Positions 57,762 through 64,000 of a stretch of DNA of 64,000 nt are shown piece by piece. A program made the position numbers and the translations under genes. How positions within the stretch are numbered: position 1 is the first letter of the stretch; the number at the start of each line of letters is the position of its first letter. The notes beneath the pieces were generated by a model. The model saw only the letters and a list, made by a program, of their open reading frames with translations, searched no databases and was not told the DNA's origin. The stretch comes from Adineta steineri (Eukaryota > Rotifera > Eurotatoria > Adinetida > Adinetidae), in assembly GCA_905250115.1 (NCBI GenBank), contig CAJNOI010000175.1:66050-130049 (forward strand), read 5' to 3'.

Positions 57762-58843
57762 ATGGATAAATACAAAATCGTTTTTCTGCGTCTCATCGTA
57801 TGTTGGTTGTGTTGGACAATGAATTGTAGTGTCGTAGTATCACAACAATCATTCCAATCACACATGACTGGGAGATACAAAGGTGAATTTAGTTTTTTTC
57901 TGATCGGAGAACAATATTTATCATCATGATATACATTTTAGGTAGCATGCCATTTCTAGATTGTAAACAGTATGCAAATGACTATGAAGTTCTCAAGTAT
58001 TTTTCCTTTCCCATCATGATCAATCCAGAAACAAATGGTTGGAATAAGAGTATTGCTACTATGCATCGTACAGGTATTTTTGTCGATTCACTTACACTTG
58101 CAGATACAAATAGCACTATTCCTGAAAGTATCTTTTGTTTAAAAGAACTAAAATATTTGATCATTAAAGATATGGTTTTTACTAACGGTAATAAAATTAT
58201 TATCACCGTTTGAAAGTATTCATCAAAGATGTCTTTAGGTGTTGTACCAGGTAGTTTGGCAAATCTACAATTACTACGGCGTCTCGAGATTACTAACACG
58301 ATTATTACTAATATGACCAATCAACTAACGTCTTTAACTCGTCTCTACTGGTTAATCTTAGTCAATTGTTCTCTTTCTCAGTTACCTAATCTCAGTAATA
58401 TGTCCGATATAGGATATATTCAACTTGAACAGAATCGTTTATCTAAAATCGATGGTTTAAATGCTAACATTTACAGTTTATTGCTTTCAAACAATTTCTT
58501 TACGGAAATACCGATTGTGGAGACACCAACATACATGAAAGAACTTTCTATCAGCAATAATCCTTTGAAAAGTATCCTAAAGATAGATTCTTTTATTAAT
58601 TTAGAAAAAGTTAATCTTCACAATACAACACTGTCATTCATTCCACCTACTATCAACAAACTGCAGAAGCTAGAATATCTTGACTTGTCTTCCAATAACC
58701 TATTTTATTTACCTAGAGATATTCTTGAGTTGAACAAACTCAATACTGTCTATGTCAACAACAATTCATTCTCCGATCGAGACATCGAAACAATTACATC
58801 ATACTTCAACATAAGTCATCCGAATATTACTTTGCGTTTTTAA
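57762..58843 (+). CDS. Secreted leucine-rich-repeat protein, copy A
   Basis: Three exons (57762-57882, 57942-58187, 58239-58843), all joined in phase 1, give 323 residues. MDKYKIVFLRLIVCWLCWTM is a signal peptide. A short Cys-containing N-cap (FLDCKQYANDYE) precedes LRRs from about residue 80, including LTSLTRLYWLILVNCSLSQL, LEKVNLHNTTLSFIPPTI and KLQKLEYLDLSSNNLFYLPR. About nine repeats of 21-24 residues can be counted, some of the S/T type. There is no transmembrane span or kinase domain, so it should be secreted; such proteins usually bind other proteins. The next gene is a tandem paralogue with the same exon layout. Confidence 0.85.
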
Positions 58844-59079
58844 CTAATGTATATTTTGATTGACTATATTAATAAAAATCTATTGAATGAATCAGATACG
58901 AATAACATTCTTTCAAACTTTTAATAAGATTTTGATATAACTGACATTAATTCTAAGTCAATTTTCGATTAAAATCATGCATCATCGTTTGATCTTATAT
59001 ATAGAAAAGGTTAGCGAAATGAGAAGAGAATGTCGACAGTGATTTAAAAAGAATTAGTACTGAGCACAACAATAAAAAC

Positions 59080-60172
59080 ATGAATGAATACAAGATCGTT
59101 TTTCTGCTTATCATCGTATGCTGGTGGTGTTCGATGACAGAGTGTAATGTAGAAGCATTGCGATCACACATTATCGGTGGATACAAAGGTCAGTTCATTT
59201 CATCTTGTTTATAGAATATAATTTATTATCATCTCATACATTGTAGGTATCGAAACGAGAAATAGCAAGTCAGCTGTAGATTGTAGACAATATGCAAATG
59301 ACTATGAAATTTTGTATGATTTTCCATTTTGCATCATGATCAGTCCTATGTTACATTATTCGGATAGTAACATTGCTACAATGGACAATACGAATACTTT
59401 TGTCTCTTCACTCACACTCATAGACACAGGTAGTATTATTCCAGAAAGTATATTTTGCTTAAAAAAACTTGATCAATTGACTATCATCAATATGAATTTT
59501 GCAAATGGTAATAGAGTTACCATCTTAATCTGATGAATTGATAACACAGATTGTATATTTCTACTAGGTATTATACCAGATACATTAGCAGATTTACAGC
59601 GACTATACACGCTCGACATCTATAATTCATCGATCACTAATTTAACCGATCAATTCGCATCTTTGACTCGTCTTTATTCGCTAAACTTAAACAATTGTTC
59701 ACTTTCTCAAATATCAAGTCTCAGCAACATGCCAGATTTACGACATATTTATCTTGAAAATAATCGTTTATCGAAAATCGATGGATTCCGAAGCGACGTC
59801 GATTGTCTACATATTTCCGATAACTTGTTCACTGAGATACCTACTTTCACAACTCCAACCAGTCTTGCAATACTTCGTATAAATAACAATCCTCTCAAAG
59901 ATGTAAAAACGCTAGATTCTTTTACTAATCTCGCAGTTCTTGAACTTCGAAATACAACACTCTCATTCATTCCAACTACCATCGATAAACTTCAGAGACT
60001 CTCACACGTTGATTTATCTCATAACAAATTGGCTTATTTACCTAGAAGTATTTTCAAATTAAAATCTCTTCAATATCTCTATATCAATAATAATATATTC
60101 TCTTCGGATGAAATTAAAATAATACAAACGGAATTTCATAAAACTCATCCAAATATTACTTTACACATTTAG
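59080..60172 (+). CDS. Secreted leucine-rich-repeat protein, copy B (tandem paralogue)
   Basis: Three exons (59080-59188, 59247-59507, 59568-60172), again joined in phase 1, give 324 residues. The signal peptide (MNEYKIVFLLIIVCWWCSMT) and the motif DCRQYANDYE parallel copy A, and the last exon has exactly the same length (605 bp) as in copy A. LRRs run from about residue 83 to 310 (for example LTRLYSLNLNNCSLSQISSL and LSHVDLSHNKLAYLPRSI). The two genes start about 1.3 kb apart. A tandem duplication followed by marked sequence divergence, with exon lengths conserved, is the simplest history. The ligand is unknown. Confidence 0.85.
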
Positions 60173-60270
60173 TTTTCTGTATTAGTAATAACTATTTATT
60201 TTATTTCTATTTAAATCGATGAATTATTTCAAAACAAAATTCATTTAAAAATAATAAAATATGTTTCAGT

Positions 60271-61398
60271 TTATTCAGATCGTTCCAATGCTGTTGTTAA
60301 AGGATGTTCAGCAAGCCAACGATGCGATGGTCGTTTAAACAAATTTCGTTGTAGACAATGATAAAGCAAATTTTGAACACGAGTAGAACGAGTACGTCGA
60401 ACACCAAATGGTGCTCGTGAACTTGGTCGCATAGGTGCTTTTCCATAAGTCAAATGATATAGAATAGCACCTATTGAGTATATATCAACTTTTGATGTCA
60501 CAGGTGCTTCAGCTGTTAAACATTCAGGCGCACTATAACCACTATGATTACGTACTGGACTTTCATATTGTCTAAATTTAATAATAAGACTAAAATAATT
60601 ATTAAAATAATATTTCACGTACCCTGCTGATCTTATTTGTGCTATACCGAAATCAACAATTTTCAATTGTGATCCAAAAAATATTAAATTAGCTGGTTTG
60701 ATATCACGATGAATCTATAATAACAATAATCATTGTCTTATCGATAAGTAATTCGAGATCATCTTTTTTTTTGTTTTTTCACTTACGATATTATGTTGAC
60801 GAAGTCCAATAATAATATTAACTAATTGAATCCATATATATATTCGATCTTTTGTAGAAATATAATCAGAACCAGATCTAGCTCGTTTTAAATGTGTTCC
60901 ATGAAGATTTTCAACTCGATCAAGTAATGTATCATTTCCTAATTCCATAGCGATAAAAGCTAAACCTCTTCGTAAATCTATAGCAGATCCATATATAGTT
61001 ACAGCACAATTTTCTGCATGACGTATGATATACAGCATTTTAATTTCATTTGCAAAGCATGCGCGAATTTTAGCTGGATTAAGATTATTTCGACGATTAC
61101 GAAGATCGAATACTTTCACAGCAGTCCGATGACCTACAAATCAAATATCGCAAGTTTTTCTTTCGTATAAGAAATTCTCGCTGTTTATTGACTATTATCG
61201 ATATACTCGACATCGTCATAAATATAATTCATAATAACTATTTGAATATTTACCTTGTGATGTAATCGATGACCAAACCGTTGCAAAATTTCCAGTACCT
61301 CGTCTATTAATTAAAGTGTATAATTCATCTTCAATACGAAAGGTTTGATGTTTAGATCTCATATCATTAGAAGGCATTCGGCGAGTAGAATCCAACAT
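60271..61398 (-). CDS. Serine/threonine protein kinase, Mps1/TTK-like
   Basis: Four exons (61254-61398, 60787-61133, 60623-60714, 60271-60571) join to 294 residues, essentially one kinase domain. Seen in order are a glycine loop (RRGTGNFATVW), the VAIK-type Lys in TAVKVFDL, ANEIKML (alphaC Glu), IAMELGNDTLLDRV (hinge), the splice-restored IIHRDIKPANLI catalytic loop, LKIVDFGIAQI (DFG), YSAPE and DIYSIGAILYHLTYGKAPM. The catalytic residues all look intact. The hinge 'MELGN', 'KPANLI' and 'LYHLTYGKAP' resemble Mps1/TTK spindle-checkpoint kinases (MECGN, KPANFL, LYYMTYGKTP). The long N-terminal regulatory region of Mps1 is absent, so it may be a lineage-specific derivative rather than the checkpoint kinase. 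Confidence 0.85.
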
Positions 61399-62299
61399 GA
61401 ATTCTAATTCGAAAAGACTTCATTATCATCATTAATATCAATGAATACTTACTTATTTATTGCTTGTGTTTTGTACACTTCATATTAGGTATTAACCATT
61501 TATGTATACATATTATTATAAGCAAAGAGCATAAGGTTATGCTTCATCGATAAAGAACGAAACAAAAATACTATACATACACGTGGTTTTGTGAATGAAT
61601 CTGCGATTTGTTTTTTCTTACAATATACAAATGATTGGAAATTTTCTGAAAGCAATCATAGTTCATACTTTATTGATAACTAATATGTTTACAACAAGGC
61701 GAGGAATATTTTGATTTAGAAAAAAAAAACTGAAAATCTGGTGTAGTGTGAGTGTAGATGGCGTTAACGGTGAGTGTGTGGATTGTATAGTACTGATATC
61801 TATGTAGTATTTAGTGTTCTTTGAATATATATTCTTAAAGAATTTATTTAGTCACATAAAAAGTTCATCTGTTTCTTACTCAGGCAGACAAACACAAAAA
61901 CAAAAATGCGTAAAAACGGTGAAATTTTGACAAAAATAAAATCGAGAAAAGCGCGTTAATCTTTGCAATTTAACGAGTGATATTGCATTAAATCTTACAA
62001 AATAACGCGTTCTTACGAAGAAAAGTTGAATTCTGATGATTTCATATGATTCTAAATCAGCTGTTTCCTCTTTGGTATGATTGGACTATGATTAATATGA
62101 TGACACTCATATTTCTTTTTTGAATCTAGATCGTTAGATGCGACTCAATCTGATAACTAGAACTGCTCAATCCTACCATAGTCCGACGTATTTGGTAAGT
62201 GAATAGCAACAAAAATTGTTGTATATCATTGAATTATAGTATTAAGTATATTGTCGAGTCTGACAGCTGGATTTTATTAAATATTTCACTCGTTCGATA
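61399..62299. other. Intergenic, no gene seen
   Basis: AT-rich. A single G-rich telomere-like arm (GTGTAGTGTGAGTGTAGATG and GGTGAGTGTGTGGATTG) lies at 61740-61785. Nothing coding was recognised. Confidence 0.4.
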
Positions 62300-63101
62300 C
62301 AGTGGCGTAGCCAGGATTTTTAGACTAATGGGCAAACTTCACTTGCGTCGAAAAAAAACGATGGGCAAGATTTTTATTGATAGGCTAAAACTTTTTGGCC
62401 CAGCAAAGTACTGATAATGTAGAAAAAACACAAAAATTTGAAATGAGGTTCTTTTAATCGAACATGCATTAAACTCAGATCTTAAGCTTGAGTCAGGCGT
62501 ATTTTTAGTCTAATTTAGTGTCTCTGTCTATAACATTGATGTTTCAAATTCAAATTCCAAAGTCAGAAAGATGAGAATTCATTTTTGCATATAATTTCAA
62601 TATTTCATCTGAATTTATATCGAGATCTATATGAATATTAGCAGAAGCAAGTCCATTAAGCTTGTTTTGTTTCATTGTAGACCGACAATAACTTTTAATT
62701 CTCGATAATTGACTGAAACTTCTCTTAGCAAAAACTGCTGATACAGGCAATGTTACGAAGAAAATTAATAAATAACGAACATTTGGATATAATGCACTGT
62801 CCGTCTCTTTAATTACTTCGTTTAACCAATTTTTTCTTCGGTCATTATTCATTTTAAGCAAATTATTGTATATTCATCCAAACTTGCAAATAAAATACAA
62901 AAAGCGATTCTTTTCTTCTTTTTTTAATTCTTCACAGAAAGAAAAAGTGAAGAGTACATGTGTGCTTCAAATGGAAGAAAAAGATATAGTTACACTTTAA
63001 TTCAAAAATAGATGAACAATTTTGAAAAAGTAAAATTTCAATTGGCAAATCTCCAAATGAAATGGGCAGTTGCCCATTTGCCCCCCCTCGCTACGCCACT
63101 G
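62300..63101 (-). mobile_element. hAT transposon, internally deleted, with 8-bp target-site duplication
   Basis: The 802-bp element has terminal repeats CAGTGGCGTAGCCAGG (62300) and, inverted, GCTACGCCACTG (ending 63101). GTTCGATA occurs directly outside both ends (62292-62299 and 63102-63109), the 8-bp duplication typical of hAT insertions. The minus-strand ORF 62550-62861 encodes only the C-terminal dimerisation domain of a hAT transposase (YPNVRYLLIFFVTLPVSAVF, then KRSFSQLSRIKSYCRSTMKQ), so the element lacks the catalytic core and is non-autonomous. The well-matched duplication points to a fairly recent insertion. A degraded relative is at 24777-25310. Confidence 0.9.
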
Positions 63102-63603
63102 GTTCGATACGTTCTAATAATTTCTATTTGACTTGAAAAGTTGATTTACTTATTCCAGTAACATAGGAGAATTTATTCTGCGTCATTCATTCTACTTACG
63201 AGTTATATTATCTTTTATGTTTTAAATTTATCATATCTCGCTTATGTTGTTGTTTTTAGTTCAATAATAATATTGACGAACTCAAATGACGTTTTAACAG
63301 AGCGCACTCCGAGTGCTAATATGACTAATATTGAGGTAAAAGTTTGTGTGACAGAACTGAGTTCTCGATGAATCATTGGCTTTTTTTCTTCTCTTTTTAC
63401 ATGACTACGTTTGTTAGACGGCAAATAAGATACTATATGGCTTGTAATGTCGATGTAAAAAAAGAAAAAGAACAGAACGACAGCAAAGTTCGGGTGCGTT
63501 GTGATAGTATAAAAGGAAAGAGAACGATGAGGACAACAGAGAGATTTTTAATAAGAAAGTTAATTTTTTTTTCAAGGTTAATTAAAAAAAAGAGACAGAT
63601 AAT
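63102..63603. other. Intergenic, no gene seen
   Basis: 502 bp between the hAT element and the glycosidase start. Nothing was recognised beyond the target-site duplication at its left edge. Confidence 0.4.
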
Positions 63604-64000
63604 ATGGCAGCATCTAGAGAAGATTTAACAAATATTGAATTTGATAATGATTGGAAATGTTATTGTCAACAAGCGAATGAAGAAATGAATGAAGAAAATA
63701 TGGTTGCAGCTATACATCATGGCGATATAAATCATTGTTCGTCTTTAATAGATTTACCACATATTATCAATATAAATCAATCACGTCAATTTAAAGAAAC
63801 AAATTCATACAAATGGTGGTATTACAAACAATTCGATTGGACATCGACCAATAGACAAGTTCATCTTATGTTTGAATCCTATGATAATCTAAATAACAGC
63901 TCTATTTCAGCAGATATTGCTGGCACTATATGGTTAAATAATACAAAAATATTTTCTGGTTTATTCACATCATTAACTAATTCTATTGACTTGTCTTCAA
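63604..64000 (+). CDS. Glycoside hydrolase family 2-like (beta-mannosidase-like), N-terminal part
   Basis: An open frame of 132 codons runs from ATG at 63604 off the right edge. After an acidic N-terminus, TNSYKWWYYKQFDW, RQVHLMFESYDNLNNSSISADI then AGTIWLNNTKIF match the N-terminal jelly-roll of GH2 enzymes (W.Y...F; L.F...D..A.IWLNG), best of all the beta-mannosidase branch. The catalytic domain is not in the window. There is no signal peptide at the chosen start, so a cytosolic or alternatively started product is possible; lysosomal beta-mannosidases normally have one. Confidence 0.6.
   Translation, partial: MAASREDLTNIEFDNDWKCYCQQANEEMNEENMVAAIHHGDINHCSSLIDLPHIININQSRQFKETNSYKWWYYKQFDWTSTNRQVHLMFESYDNLNNSSISADIAGTIWLNNTKIFSGLFTSLTNSIDLSS

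Noticed and set aside
1-64000. tRNA, rRNA or CRISPR array
   Set aside because: No cloverleaf, ribosomal segment or regularly spaced direct-repeat array was seen by eye. The only spaced repeats are the telomere-like hairpins, which are dispersed and not an array.

Overview
The window reads as nuclear DNA of a small invertebrate, most likely a bdelloid rotifer. It is AT-rich, its genes are compact and mostly multi-exon with GT-AG introns of about 50-60 bp, and animal genes (a CaV3 calcium channel, tryptophan 2,3-dioxygenase, Argonaute, GPCRs, an Mps1-like kinase) lie beside genes of bacterial or fungal type (an Amidase_2 hydrolase, a GT15-like mannosyltransferase, a GRE2-like reductase). Interstitial ACACCC/TGTGGG motifs resemble the telomere repeat described for bdelloids. 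The taxon is an inference. Two 100-N assembly gaps are present. Exon coordinates were worked out by hand from splice sites and reading-frame continuity; no search or alignment was run.

Layout. 1-2541: an MRH (mannose-6-phosphate-receptor-like) membrane protein running off the left edge and a claudin-like four-span protein, both minus. 4343-5582: an aldo-keto reductase (plus). 6423-7250: a glycosyltransferase-like type II membrane protein (minus). 7342-8547: a foldback element with terminal inverted repeats of about 165 bp. 11002-12709: a six-exon tryptophan 2,3-dioxygenase with an unusual hydrophobic C-terminus. 14007-22302: at least 22 exons of a T-type (CaV3) calcium channel (minus), with small transposon-like insertions in its longer introns. 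24777-25310: a degenerate hAT relic. 25902-31189: a single-C2 protein, a secreted modular protein and a secreted amidase (all minus). 33129-37926: a GT15-like transferase, a GRE2-like reductase and an AAA ATPase (all plus). 38901-45812: three rhodopsin-like GPCRs (minus). 47721-50637: an Argonaute (minus). 51417-52000: a broken 2OG-Fe(II) oxygenase-like gene. 52288-56277: a membrane-anchored Thr-rich/FG-GAP surface protein (minus). 57762-60172: a tandem pair of secreted LRR proteins (plus). 60271-61398: an Mps1-like kinase (minus). 62300-63101: a hAT element with 8-bp target duplication. 63604 onward: the start of a GH2-like glycosidase.

The genes do not form an operon or a single pathway. 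Common themes are the cell surface and secretion (LRR pair, FG-GAP protein, GPCRs, amidase, mannosyltransferase) and non-metazoan-type enzymes. The strongest unexplained signal is a dispersed family of short imperfect hairpins built from telomere-like GGGTGTGG...CCACACCC arms, usually ending in TCAA. There are about 15 copies, mostly in intergenic DNA a few hundred bases beyond stop codons, and one brackets an assembly gap.
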